64,000 nt of DNA. Source: Pyropia haitanensis. Lineage: Eukaryota > Rhodophyta > Bangiophyceae > Bangiales > Bangiaceae. Positions 20,883 through 31,610 of this stretch are shown piece by piece. A program made the position numbers and the translations under genes. Each line of letters opens with the position of its first letter. Position 1 is the stretch's first letter. The notes below the pieces were generated by a model, which had not been told where the DNA came from, did not search any database, and worked only from the letters and a program-made list of their open reading frames with translations. The stretch is taken from positions 2,515,037 through 2,579,036 of the forward strand of contig SDUX01000004.1 of assembly GCA_008729055.1 (NCBI GenBank). The letters are read 5' to 3'.

Positions 20883-23800
20883 TCACTGAGAGCCGAGCCG
20901 AGCCGAGCTGGCCGCCGCCCCCCCCCTACACGGACGTGGGAGACTCGCCCTCCCCGGGATTTCGCCCTTGGTCCGCCGCCGCCACCACCGCCTCAACCGC
21001 CGCCGCGTACGCCTCGACCGACCGCAGCGGCGCCAGCGGCCGCAGCCGGCGGGCCCGCCGCGGGTGGGCGGCCACCTCTGCCGCCCGCTGCGACAGCCGC
21101 GCCGCCTGCACCAGCCGCGCCCAGCGGCCGAGGACGGGCGTGGGGATGGCACGGCGGGCGCCGCCGCGCGCCGCCCGCCCCCCCCCCAGCGGGCCCACAC
21201 CCCCCACACCCACCGCCTGCGGCCGGCCGCGTCGCGGACGGCGGCGGTGGTGGCGGCCTCGGCGGCGGCGAGCGCGGCGCCCGCGGCGCCCGCGGCGCCG
21301 CGGGCCAGGCTCAGCACCGGCACGTCGGGCCGGAGGTCCGCGTCGCAGGTGAGGCACGTCAGCAGCCGGGCGGTCGGCGGCGGCGGCGGCGGCGGCCCGA
21401 GCAGCTGCTTGGTCAGCGGCGGGAGGGGCCACCGCCAAAAGAGCCGCCGCCGCGTCGTCGAGCCGTGGAAGTGGCTGACCCCCACCGCGGACAGCGCGAG
21501 CATATACGCAAACCGACCGTGGAAGCGGATACTGACCGCGCCGCCGTGGAGGGTGCGCTTGGTCGCCGCCAGCGGGTCGATGAACAGGTCGCCCGACAGG
21601 TCGAGCAGCACCGACGTGCCCGCGTGGACGTACCGCTTGAAGGGCGGTACCGTGGTGATGACGTCGTTTGCAACGACGCAGCGCCAGTGCTCGGGCACGA
21701 GGCTGTCCATGAGGGAGACCCAGGCGGCGTTGCCAACCTTGGGCGCGCCAAACGTCGTCACCGACAGCCAGGGGGGGGGGGGGGGGGCGATGACCGCCGG
21801 CCGCTGCCGCTGCCGCATGAACAGAGATGGGAGGAGCCCCCCCAGGCCGCCGACGCGGCCGCCGCCGCCAGCCCTGCCGCCCCCGCCGTCAGCACCACCG
21901 TCGCCCGTGCCGCCTCCGCCGTCACCGCTGCCGCCGGCAAAGGCAAAGAAAGCGGCCGTCATCTTGCGACGCGGGGTGTCCAGGCCGTCGGCGATCGAGG
22001 CGAGCCCGCTAGAGGCAGACCCCACACTCGCCGGCGGGCTTGGAGCCGCCGCCGGCGGCACCGCATCCCGCGGGAGAGGTGCCGCCGGCGGGGGGCGTCG
22101 CGGACTCTCTGGCCGCGGCGGCGACGAGGCGGCACCCCCCCCCCCCCCCCCTCCTCCCCCCCTCCCGCCGTCCAGCTCGCGGGCAGCGTGGAGGATGGCC
22201 AGGTCCACGGCGGCGAGGCAGCCGAGCGCCCCCCCCATCGAGTGCCCCGTGACCAGCCACGGCAGGTGCGGGTGCGCGGCGCGCCACGCCAGAAAGGTGG
22301 CCACCACCTCCCCCCGCACCGCCGCGTAGGCGGTGCCAAAGCCCGAGTGCACCCGCGCCGCCGCCCACAGGCCGGGGCGGCTCGCGGCGGCGTCCACGTC
22401 ATCCGCCGCGGGCGCGACAGGCGCAAACGGCCCGAGGAAGGGGAAGGCGGCGGGGGCTTCCGCGTCGGCGCCGCCGGCGTCGGCGTCGGCACCGCCGGCG
22501 TCGGCGTCGGCGCCCCAGCCCGGCCGGAATGCCGACCACGCGGGGGCGGCGTGCGCCGCCGAGGCGGCGGCAGCAGCCGCGGCCGTTGCCGCGGCGGCGG
22601 CGGCGGCGGCATCCAGTGTGGCGGCCGCGTCGGCGCCGAGGACCGCCTCGAGCGGGATGAGCGAAAAGGCCAGGTCCGTCCACGTGTTGGTGGTGCTTAC
22701 CGTCCCCCGGAACGACACGACCAGCCGGTCGGGGAGCGCGATGAACAGCACGAGCGTGTCCGACGGCCCGTGGTAGATGCGCTTGACCGACGCGATCGGG
22801 TCGGTGGCGGCCCACGCGTAGCGGGGGCAGAGGTAGGGCGTCGGCGGCGGGGGCTCGTCGTAGGCCAGCCAAGACAGGTTCAGCAGCTTGGCGGTGGTGG
22901 TCAGCACAAACGTGCCAGGCTGGATGTGCAAGCGGCGACGGTGCTGCCGGGGGGAGCGGCCGCCAAGGTGGCCGCCGACGCGCCAGGCCCCGGAAGCGCG
23001 GCGGCCCCCAAAGAAGCCGGGACTCCGGCCCCTGCGCCCGTCCGCATCACCTCCGTCTCCAACGGCGGCGCCCCTCCCCCCGCCATCTCCTGGTAGTGGA
23101 CTGAGCACCTCCCGCAGGCGCGTGCGGTACGCCGCGGCCCCCCCCGCCGGCATGGCCTCCCCCCCCGCACCCCCCTCTGGCGTCGACGACTTGGAGGACG
23201 CGATGCTGGCGTTGCTGCTGCACTCGTCGGTCACCTCCTCCTCCCCGCCCGCTTTGGCCAGCCGCTGGGGGCGGGAGAAGAGGGCGCGCACGCCCGTCAC
23301 GTGCGGCGGCAGCGCCAGCAGCGCCTCCACCAGCACGTATGTTGACACGAGCAGCCGGAACGGGGGACCGTGGCCGAGCGGCTCGGTCAGCCAAAGGAAG
23401 ACGCCTTCCCGGTGGAGCCATATGGTCAGCCCAATTGGCGGTGCTACGGCCGTGACCAGCACGCACAGGGAGGCCGCGAGCGCCATGCGCCGCGCATGGA
23501 GCGCGTAGAAGCGGTGCGCAATGTGCTTGCGGCGGGTGCGGACAAAGGATGTCTGCTTGAGCACGTAGCCGGTCACGCGCATCTCGGCAAGCAGCACCGC
23601 CACCAGCACGCCCTCGACGGTAATGACCACCACCGCCGCGGCCATCGACCACGGGTCGTCGGTCAGGGGCGCCGCAACGGGACGGGCTACCACTAGACGG
23701 AGGAGGTAGGCCACACTCGCAAGGGGAAACACGCTGAAAGCAACCTCCGTGCCGGGGAGGGAGACGAACGCATTGATGCGCAGCGCGACGTGCACGACCA

Positions 23801-24932
23801 GCAGCACCGTACGGGGGAGGTAGAAGCGGACGCGGCGGTTGGAGCCGTCCAGCTTGCGGAACGACGCCACCGATGTGGAGCCGTACCAGAGGATAAACGC
23901 CGCGAACGCGACCGACCCCATCGACAGAAAGACGAACAGCAGCTTCGACGCCTCGCCGGACTCCTCCACATTGTTGGGCGACGCAAAGAGGCGGAAGAGA
24001 GAGAGGGCCTCGTACTCTGTGACGGGCACGGCGTAAATGGCGGCCGACCACAGCAGCACGATCGTCCACACCTGCTCGTCCGCGCGGCGCGCCCGCGGCA
24101 CCGCCCACACGTGGGCAGACAGGGCCACCGCGGCGCACACTATGGCCACACCGAGGACCACCCCAATGACCATGTGGACGACCATCAGCGCCGGCGGCAG
24201 CACCTCCAACTCCATCACCAGCCCGTCGTTTCCGGGGAATATTTGGGAGAGCGGAACCTTCGCGGCGTAGACGTGGCCGAGGACGATGAGCACCACCGCG
24301 TACACAATCGCGACCGAGTAGGCGATGCCCGAGTAGCGCAGCACCCGCCGCAGCGCCGCCGAGTTGAGCGTCTCGATGAGCGTGCGTGGCGCGGCCGTGT
24401 CACCGCCGCGCAGGCACGTCTGGTCGTCGCGCAGCAGCTCCGAGTCCTCGTCCGCCGACGACCAGCCGTCCTCGTCCTCGTCCTCGTCGTCCGCCGCCCC
24501 CTTGCCCTGCCGCGCCTCCCCGCTGACGGCGTCGCTGTCGTCCGTGCCGCCGCTGCCACTAGCGGGAGCGGGGGGGGAACCCGCGGCGGCGCCGGCGGGG
24601 TCACCCCCGGCGTCGGCCGCAGCCGCGACCGCGGGGGTGCCCCCTTCGTCGGCACACACGCCGCCGCGGCTGATGCCGCCAACATCGCCGTCGCGGTACC
24701 AAAAGGTATGGGTGATGAGGTGGGAGGAAGCGCCACGGTCGGCGCTCGCACCGCCGCTGCGGCCGTCCGTCGCGGCGGCGCCCGCTGGCGGTGGGGCGTC
24801 GCCGACGCCGCCACCGCCACCGCCGCCGCCGCGGGTCGCCGGAACGGGGGAGCCGGCGTCGCGGGGGACGTCGGGGGCGGCGGCTGGCGGCGTGCCCCGC
24901 CACGAGCCCCACCAGCGTGCCACGGACGGCAT
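20883..24932 (-). CDS. Polytopic membrane class 3 lipase (DAG-lipase-like)
   Basis: Encodes about 1349 aa. After an acidic low-complexity N-terminus (residues 1 to about 190), 8-9 hydrophobic segments follow, for example IAYSVAIVYAVVLIVLGHVY and AVVVITVEGVLVAVLLAEM, over about residues 195-540. From about residue 680 there is a class 3 lipase domain: VVSFRGT, nucleophile elbow VTGHSMGGALG (Ser898), TFGAPKVGN, Asp1090 in VANDVITTVP, and candidate His1154/His1156 in VSHFHG. A large Ala/Gly/Asp-rich insert with GGADADA repeats interrupts the domain. The combination resembles diacylglycerol lipases (four TMs there) but with more TMs. The frame is open to 25028; the ATG at 24932 is chosen. A 10-C run at 21178-21187 probably shifts frame: the alternative frame continues sensibly (LGRWARLVQAARLSQ) and ends at 20926. 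Confidence 0.85.
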   Translation of the reverse strand: MPSVARWWGSWRGTPPAAAPDVPRDAGSPVPATRGGGGGGGGVGDAPPPAGAAATDGRSGGASADRGASSHLITHTFWYRDGDVGGISRGGVCADEGGTPAVAAAADAGGDPAGAAAGSPPAPASGSGGTDDSDAVSGEARQGKGAADDEDEDEDGWSSADEDSELLRDDQTCLRGGDTAAPRTLIETLNSAALRRVLRYSGIAYSVAIVYAVVLIVLGHVYAAKVPLSQIFPGNDGLVMELEVLPPALMVVHMVIGVVLGVAIVCAAVALSAHVWAVPRARRADEQVWTIVLLWSAAIYAVPVTEYEALSLFRLFASPNNVEESGEASKLLFVFLSMGSVAFAAFILWYGSTSVASFRKLDGSNRRVRFYLPRTVLLVVHVALRINAFVSLPGTEVAFSVFPLASVAYLLRLVVARPVAAPLTDDPWSMAAAVVVITVEGVLVAVLLAEMRVTGYVLKQTSFVRTRRKHIAHRFYALHARRMALAASLCVLVTAVAPPIGLTIWLHREGVFLWLTEPLGHGPPFRLLVSTYVLVEALLALPPHVTGVRALFSRPQRLAKAGGEEEVTDECSSNASIASSKSSTPEGGAGGEAMPAGGAAAYRTRLREVLSPLPGDGGGRGAAVGDGGDADGRRGRSPGFFGGRRASGAWRVGGHLGGRSPRQHRRRLHIQPGTFVLTTTAKLLNLSWLAYDEPPPPTPYLCPRYAWAATDPIASVKRIYHGPSDTLVLFIALPDRLVVSFRGTVSTTNTWTDLAFSLIPLEAVLGADAAATLDAAAAAAAATAAAAAAASAAHAAPAWSAFRPGWGADADAGGADADAGGADAEAPAAFPFLGPFAPVAPAADDVDAAASRPGLWAAARVHSGFGTAYAAVRGEVVATFLAWRAAHPHLPWLVTGHSMGGALGCLAAVDLAILHAARELDGGRGGGGGGGGGAASSPPRPESPRRPPPAAPLPRDAVPPAAAPSPPASVGSASSGLASIADGLDTPRRKMTAAFFAFAGGSGDGGGGTGDGGADGGGGRAGGGGRVGGLGGLLPSLFMRQRQRPAVIAPPPPPWLSVTTFGAPKVGNAAWVSLMDSLVPEHWRCVVANDVITTVPPFKRYVHAGTSVLLDLSGDLFIDPLAATKRTLHGGAVSIRFHGRFAYMLALSAVGVSHFHGSTTRRRLFWRWPLPPLTKQLLGPPPPPPPTARLLTCLTCDADLRPDVPVLSLARGAAGAAGAALAAAEAATTAAVRDAAGRRRWVWGVWARWGGGGRRAAAPAVPSPRPSSAAGRGWCRRRGCRSGRQRWPPTRGGPAGCGRWRRCGRSRRTRRRLRRWWRRRTKGEIPGRASLPRPCRGGAAASSARLGSQ

Positions 24933-25887
24933 CGCCAACAGCGGGGGCCAACCGCGAGGGCGGGAGGATGGCGGTTGAGTTGGCGGAGGTGGGGGAAGAC
25001 GGCCAGATGAGCTGCGAAGAAGGATCAATGGCGGAGGCGGAAGGAGCGGGGTGGGGGTTAAGGGCAGAGCGGCCGGACGTGGCGTACACTCACATAGTCA
25101 ACGGTAGCGGTGGTGGCGCCAGGGGGGGTACTGACGAGGAAGGCCGGCGCGGGGCGCAGGGGTCCCGACACTGGTCGTAGTACTGTAGGGCGGACGGCGG
25201 TGGTAGCCGCGCGTCGCACGCATCTTCGCAAGAGGGATATTCCCCGCTCGCAGCGGTGCGCGGGCGCACCGTCGTCACCTGTCGGTGCGGAAGTGATGGA
25301 GGAGGCCCCCCTGGCGGGGGGCCCCGCGCCGGTCCTCGCCGTCGACTCCCCGCAGCAAACGCCGCCAAGTCCGCGCATCTGGGTTTCCTGACTCTCCATA
25401 CGCTCACCATGGGCGGTGCGGGCCCGCCCCGAGGGCAACGTCGACGTCAGGCAGGTCGGATCCGCGCTGGGCTGTAAATCGTGCTCGCCCACACACCCGG
25501 CAGAGTGTCCCGCAAAACTTTTGATCATTTCGAGTTTGTGGGTCAAGCCGGTGCAGCATCGACCTTTGCACCCTCTCTCATTGGATGTTCTGAGGAGGAG
25601 AGCGGAATTTGGCAGACGGCTGCATCGAGATTCCCCCCGGAACGCACACAAACGGGCACACACTTTGAAGAAACAAACCACACTTTCAACTGTCCGACAC
25701 AGCCAGCCTGGATCCAACCGGGCCGTCGGCGGCACCCACCGTCTGTGCGCGCCGCCACGTCCCGGCAGCCAGCGCAGTGGGCTTTGTTGCGGGATCCTCT
25801 TCAAGCGCTTATCAAAAGCAGAACCTTGCAGAAATCACGATCCAGGGCGATCATGAAGTGCCCTAGAGACCCCGTAGAGGCCGATTT
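24933..25887. other. Upstream region of the lipase gene
   Basis: No gene recognised. Composition falls from very high GC near 24933 to moderate GC by 25500. ORFs on both strands (for example 25058-25804 minus and 25416-25856 plus) show no recognisable motif. The promoter of the lipase gene must lie in the first part. Confidence 0.4.
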
Positions 25888-26056
25888 CTTGAAGAAAACG
25901 TGATAAACCTTGAAGTCACTATGAACACCTGCTCGGACATGGGGTTGCGATACACCACAAGGTGCGTCTCAGTGCGGGCTACACAGTGACGTACTGAACG
26001 ATGATGTCCACGCAGGTCTTGACCCATTATTCAAGGTTTATCAAGCTTTCTTCAAG
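25888..26056. mobile_element. MITE-like inverted-repeat element, 169 bp
   Basis: The left arm CTTGAAGAAAACGTGATAAA plus CCTTGAA (25888-25914) matches the reverse complement of 26030-26056 at 25 of 27 positions. A weaker inward continuation is visible (CACCTGC..GGACAT against ATGTCC..GCAGGT). The internal sequence is non-coding and of lower GC than its surroundings. The structure is that of a miniature inverted-repeat transposable element or a large imperfect hairpin. No clear target-site duplication flanks it, so the ends or family cannot be fixed. Confidence 0.6.
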
Positions 26057-26087
26057 TGCTAATGCACACAGCTCTCGCGCCGCATTA

Positions 26088-26101
26088 AGCGTGATCACGC
26101 T
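26088..26101. repeat. 14-bp perfect palindrome AGCGTGATCACGCT
   Basis: AGCGTGATCACGCT reads the same on both strands. It contains the GTGATC core also seen several times at 45800-46380. It could be a protein-binding dyad or chance. Confidence 0.5.
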
Positions 26102-27830
26102 CTCCTAATAGAAGTACAGCATCGACAACAGCTTGTAGCCCCCGTTTCACCTGAAAAGCCCCATGTTTCTTGGATTGTATCCCGGCATTTATGCAGCTCG
26201 CCGGAGTTGATCACGTGAGGCGCACGCCGTATCTCGGCGGCCTGCAGATCTTCTTGACAGTTTTTTTTTCAATTACTCGGTACAGTACGCTCCCAACCGT
26301 CGGCTTGCTTCTCTCCGACGACACTGGCAGGCACCCGAAGCACTTGCGCCGAGACTCGCGGCAGTACTAGACGATAGAGGCCAAAACCAGCCGTGGGCGA
26401 CATTGCCGACCGGTCGCTGCCGCGGCCACGGCCGCCGCCGCGGCCGCCGTCGCGGCCCGATGCGGACTAGAGCCGGCGGGCGGCAGGGGGGACGGGAGGG
26501 CGGGAACGTGGACGTCGGCGGCAGTGGCTGCTGGCGCCGCCAGCGCGGCGCCCCCCGCAACTGCAGCCGCTGCCGCTGCAGTCGCTGCCGCAGCCTCTGT
26601 GGTCACTAAAGCCCTATGCCCGCGATGCGGTGGTAGTGCGCCAGTGTTACCATGCATCTCTGTGGCGTCATCAGCCGGGCCATGGAGATGGATTGTCTGC
26701 CGCTCAGGGATGGCCTTCGTGGTCCCCGCGAGGACTGTGATGGAGAGTTACCGAAACTTGACAGCCAATGGGATGCTCCTTAGTAGGGAACCCATCACCT
26801 CCCTTCAATATACTTTACCGTATTTGTCAACCTTTTAAGTGTGAGGATCGGCCTCTAATCCACTCAGTTGGGGCGGCGGCCGCCGCGGCGCGTGCGACCA
26901 CTTCAAGGAAAATTAAGGTTTGTTCAAGCCCTTCCGGCTTGAAGAGCGCAGAGCGTGGATCCCGGTTTTAGGCCCACTGCGCAGCTCTCTGCCGCCGGCC
27001 TCGTCACGCCAGCCTCACCCCCCCCTTCCCCCCCACCCCGCCGTGCCAGCCCCAACCGCGCCGCCGCCCCCCCCCCCCGCCGCGGCCTGCCCGCCCCCGT
27101 TCGCCGCCGTCCACTGGCGCCCATCGCGGCCGCTGCGGTGGCACCCCCCCCCCCCCCCACCCCCGCCCACCCCTGCCGCCAGGCCGTCGAGCCGCTGGCC
27201 CCCACGCCCGCCGTGCAGCGGCGCCGCCGCCGCCACGCCGGCCGCCGCCGCGGCCACGGCCATCCCCGCTGGGCGAGCGTCGGCGTGTGCGCCCCTGCTG
27301 GCGCGGCGTGGCCGCCGCGTGGCGAGCCGCTCCCGCTCCGCCCCGGCCGGCCGGCCGGCCGGCCGGCCGCCGCGTGGCGCGGTGCCGCGCGGCGGCGGCG
27401 GCGCCGCCGTGGCGCCGCCGCGGGCGGGGGGGTTTGCCCCGCGCCGACGCGGCCGCCGCCGTGACGGCGGCGCCGCGGGTGGCCACCCGCCACCACGGTG
27501 GCAAAGGGCCGGCAGGCGCCGGCGCCGACGGCGGCGGACGGTGGGGGGGGGGGGGGGGGGGGGGCCCGCGGCGGCCGCGGCTCGCCGGGGCGCCGCCGCC
27601 GCCACCGCCGGCCGCCGCCCCGGCGCGCGCGGTGGCGGGCGGGAGGAGAGCGCCGACCGCACGGCGGCCGGCTCTGCCAGTGTCGCCATCTCCTCCTCCC
27701 CCGGCACCTGCGGCTCGCCGCCGCACATCCCCGCGACGCCGAGGGCCCATCCCGCTCGTCCCCCCAACAGGCAGTCCCCCCACGCCCCTGCCGTCTCCCC
27801 CCGCCCACCGCGCCGGCAGCGGCGCGCCAA
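26102..27830. other. Intergenic, lower GC then C-rich
   Basis: 26102-26950 is moderate GC with small ORFs and no recognised gene. A segment at 26902-26928 weakly resembles the inverted-repeat arm of the nearby element. From 27010 to the WD40 stop the sequence is C-rich with runs at 27142-27153 and a CCGG tandem near 27345-27372. It probably includes the 3' region of the WD40 gene. Confidence 0.4.
27345..27372. repeat. CCGG tandem repeat
   Basis: Six to seven consecutive GGCC/CCGG units. A second, similar tract lies at about 32581-32608. The motif is self-complementary and can form a hairpin. Confidence 0.85.
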
Positions 27831-28008
27831 CTAGCGCAGCACCCGGCCGTCCCCCACCAGCGTCAGCCCGTTGCCCGCGGTGCCCACCACCGCCCACCCG
27901 TCGGTCGGGTGCAGCGCCACCGCCGACGCTGCCGCCGCCGTCTGCACGTGCACGGGCGCCCCCCCAAACCAGCGTCGCCGCCCCCCCTCCCCCCCGCCGC
28001 CACCGTCG

Positions 28009-28070
<62 letters not shown>

Positions 28071-29050
28071 CGCCACCCGCACGACCGTCACGCCCGGCGC
28101 GGCGCGGGCGGGCACGCCCACCTCCCAGCCGCCCCAGCCCGCCCGCCGCACCGACGGCCGCGGCCGCACCGTCGGCGGCAGCCCACGGCCGGCGGCGGCG
28201 GCGGCAGCGGCAGCGGCGGCGGCGGGCCCCGCCGCCGCGCCGACCGCCACGAGCGTGTCGGTGAGGGCGGCGGTGGCACCCCCCCCCCCCCACCCCACCC
28301 CCCCTCGTCCACGTGGAGTACCGTCACCCCCCCCCCCCCCCCCCCCAAAGGGGACTCCCCTCCCCTCCCCCCCCCCCCCCCCCCCACGGGCGCCCACTCG
28401 ACCACCCCCACCGCCCCCCCCGCGCCCAGCCAGGCGACCGCCCCCCCCGGCTCCCCCGCCAGCGGCAGCAGCGCGTCGACGGCGCCCGGCACGCGCGCCG
28501 CCGCCGCCGGCCGCCCCACCGCCCGCAGGTCGTACAGCGCCGCCGCGCCGGCGCCGGCGGCGACGGCCAGCGCGGCGGCGCCGCCGCCAGCGCCCGCGCC
28601 AAGGCCGACCGCCGCGACCGCCGTCGCGGCGCCACCACCACCCGCGGCGGGCAGGCGGAGGACGCCGCCCCCGGCCGGCCCGCCCGCGGCGGCCGCCGCC
28701 CGTGGCGGCGGCGGCGACAGCGGCGGCGACGGCGGCGGCGGCGGCGGCGGCGGCACGCGCGTGTCGTGGATGGCCACCCCGCCGGCGCGGCCAACGGCGG
28801 CGAGCGTCGTCCTCCCCGTCGCGGCCAGGTCGATCACCCCACCCGCCGACCGCCAGCGCCCGCCCGCCGCCGCGGCCGCCCACCCCACCCGTGGCACGAC
28901 GGCGGCCACGTCCACCGACGCCACCCCACCCGTGCGGGTGCCCACGTGCAGCACGTCGCCGCCGCCGGCGGCCGCCCACGCCAGCACCGCCACCGCGTCA
29001 CCGCCCGGCGGCAGCGCCAGCCGGCGGCTGCGCTCCCCCCCCCCCCCCCC

Positions 29051-29088
<38 letters not shown>

Positions 29089-29708
29089 TCCACCACCGCC
29101 GCCGCCACCGCCGCCGCCCGCCGCGATGGCGGCGGCGGGCTCGTGCACCTCCACCCCCCCGCCCCCCCCCGCGGCGGCGAGCAGCGCCGCGTCCCCCCCA
29201 CACCAGGCCACGTCGGCAATGTGGCCGCGCCAGCCCGCGGCGGCGGCCGCCACCGACGCGGCGGTCGCGTAGGGCGGCAGCCCGGCAGCCGCGACGGCGG
29301 CGGCGGCAAGCCCGACCGGCGCCAGCTGCCGGTGCGCCGGCAGCGGGGACAGGTCGGCGAGCAGCGCCGCCGACAGGCGCTCCCGACACGGTGCCGACGG
29401 CCAGCGGCTGCGGCCGCCGAGGAGCTCCCGCGCGGCGAGGTGCCGCCACAGCGTGCGCGGCGGGTGCCGCACCCGCGGCGGGGGGGGGGCGCACCCGCCG
29501 CGGGGGACGCCGCCGGCGAGCCGTCGCCCGCCGACTCGATGGCGTCCCCGTCGTCGGCGGCGTGCGCGTGCCGGCGGCGGCGCACGCAGGGGGGGGGGGG
29601 GGGCGCAGCCGCCAGTCGAGCCGCGCCGCGGGGTCCGCGGCGGGTGGGGGGGGGACGGCGGAAGCGCCGCCGCCGCCGCCGCCGCCGCCGCGTCTATCGC
29701 CGCGACCG

Positions 29709-29742
<34 letters not shown>

Positions 29743-29853
29743 GGCGGTGGTGGTGGTGGTGGTGGTGGTGGTGGTGGCCGTTGGCGTGGAGCGGCGGCGG
29801 CGGGGGGGGGGGAGGGGGGGGGGCGCCGCCGGCCTCGTGCGCCCGCTGGCCCT

Positions 29854-29885
<32 letters not shown>

Positions 29886-29984
29886 TGCGGCTGGTGGCCC
29901 AGCCGCGGCGGCCGCCGCGGCGGCGGCCCGCCCGCCGGCCACGCCCGTCGACCGCCGCCGCTGGCGGCCGCCCCCATCGGCGGC

Positions 29985-30015
<31 letters not shown>

Positions 30016-30128
30016 GCGGCGGCGGCCGCCGCCGCCGCGCGCCGACCCCCAGCCACGGTGCCGCGGCTGCCGCGGACCGGGCTGGGTGATGGCCGCCGCC
30101 GCCGAGCCGGCCGCCGCCGCGTCGGTGT

Positions 30129-30161
<33 letters not shown>

Positions 30162-30230
30162 TGGGCGTGCGGGGGACGCTGCCGGCGGTGGCGGCGGCAG
30201 CACCTCCCACAGGGACTGCTGGCGGAGCAT
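27831..30230 (-). CDS. WD40-repeat protein, reading frame broken
   Basis: A beta-propeller protein recognised in pieces across three frames. The start MLRQQSLWEVLPPPPP (30230) has a good GCCACCATG context. WD-type repeats follow: GHIADVAWCGGDAALLAAAG..VEVHEP (about 29180-29250), VLHVGTRTGGVASVDV, LAAVGRAGGVAIHDTR, AVAAGAGAAALYDLR, AVAWLGAGGAVGVVEW (28400-28960), and a last blade SAVALHPTDGWAVVGTAG ending at TAG 27831. HDTR and YDLR are typical WD40 strand-ending motifs. The frame changes occur over C/G runs and CCG microsatellites (about 29036-29110 and 28280-28385). Family within WD40 unknown; a scaffold role is the default. Long Gly/His/Pro stretches are probably translated microsatellites or out-of-frame artefacts. 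Confidence 0.6.
28013..28068. repeat. (CCG)n microsatellite inside the WD40 gene
   Basis: About 18 CCG units, reading as poly-Gly in the minus-strand gene between the last two propeller blades. Related runs lie at 29052-29095 and, as (GGT)n, at about 29740-29776. Confidence 0.9.
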
Positions 30231-31346
30231 GGTGGCAGTGGTGAGGGGTGCGTCGGGGGGGGGGGAGCGACCGAGAGTGGAGGGGGGGTGGGAGGGGGGG
30301 GAGTGGGGAAGCAGAGACCCGGACGGGAACAGGGGCGGGGAGGGGGGGAGGGGGGGGGGGGGGGGAGTGTGCCGCGCCGGCGCGCGAGACGCGCGGCGGC
30401 GGCCGCGCCAGCGGCAGCGCGGGGGGTCACGCCGTGGGGGGGGGGGCCCGTCCCGCCAAAAAGGACGCTCGCCGCCCGCCGCCAGCGCCCGCGGCTGGTG
30501 GGCGCCCGCACTGCGGTTTTGGCGGGCCGCGCTGACGGGAATTGATCCAGTGGCCGACGCGGGCGAGAGCCACCGCGTGCCGTCTGTACAGTACCGGGAA
30601 GGGGCGGCACGCCAATGGGGACGGCTGCACGGCCGCGGCCGCCCGGCCCGCCGCGCGCCCGTGGCGGCGCGTCTTCCCCCTTGGCGGCGGCCGCCACCGC
30701 CGCCGCCACCGCCGCCGCCGCCACCGCCACCGCTGCCGTCGCCGCCGCTGCCGCCGTCGCCGTCGACGCCGCTCCGCCGCCGCCGCCACCCCGTGCGGCT
30801 CGGCAGCACGGGACAGGCCGGCGCGCTCCGTCTGGCGGCCGCCGGCGGGTCCCCGCTCCCACCGCTGCCCACTCTGCTGCCGTCTGCCGCCCTGTGGGTG
30901 GCGCGCGGCGCGTGCCAAGACCGACGCCATCCGTCAACAACAACAACAAAAAAAAACACGAGCTGGCTGGATTGGTTTACGTCCGCGGGTAGGACTGGGC
31001 GCGGCGACGGGCCGTGGCGTCGGTCCGCCGCCCCCCCCCCGTCCCCTCCCCCTCCGCTCCTCCTCCACCCGTGCGCCTCCCGCACCGTCGTCGCGGCGTA
31101 TCCACCCCCAGCTCGGCCCACCCCGCACGGCGTGGCGGGCCCAAAAACGCACTCACTCCACCGGGCGCGGCGCGCGGCGCGGGGGCGTGACCACCCCCCT
31201 CGACCGTCCCGCCCCCCCCTCCACAACGTTGCCGTCCCCCCCACGCGTCCCCCGCCGCACGGCGGCGATGGTCGCCTCTACTGCCATTCCCCCTCCCCCC
31301 CCCCCCCCCATCCGGTCCCCCAACCAGCGTGCTCGGCGGCGCCGCC
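30231..31346. other. Intergenic region between two minus-strand genes
   Basis: Contains the upstream region of the WD40 gene and the 3' region of the Gly-rich secreted protein. G runs near 30343-30364 and 30431-30447 dominate the first part. An A-rich stretch (CAACAACAACAAAAAAAAA) lies at about 30938-30956. No gene recognised. Confidence 0.4.
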
Positions 31347-31570
31347 TCACGCCGCGCACCGGTTGGCCTCGCACGTCCCCCCCTCACACGAGTAGCCATC
31401 CCAGCACAGCGCCTCGGCATTCGCACACGCCTCGCACGGGCGGACATAATAGCGGCACGTGGCGCCGACGGCGCCGCCGGCGCCCGTCTTGCACACCAGC
31501 CCCTCTGCACAGACCGCGCCGTCAAAGTCGCACGGGCGGCCGGCGGGGATGCGCGGCGGCGACGGCGGCG

Positions 31571-31610
<40 letters not shown>

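Noticed and set aside
27004..30089. Plus-strand ORFs of 400-1100 aa over the WD40 gene
   Set aside because: Arg/Pro/Ala translations of CCG repeats; the WD40 motifs lie on the minus strand in consistent order.
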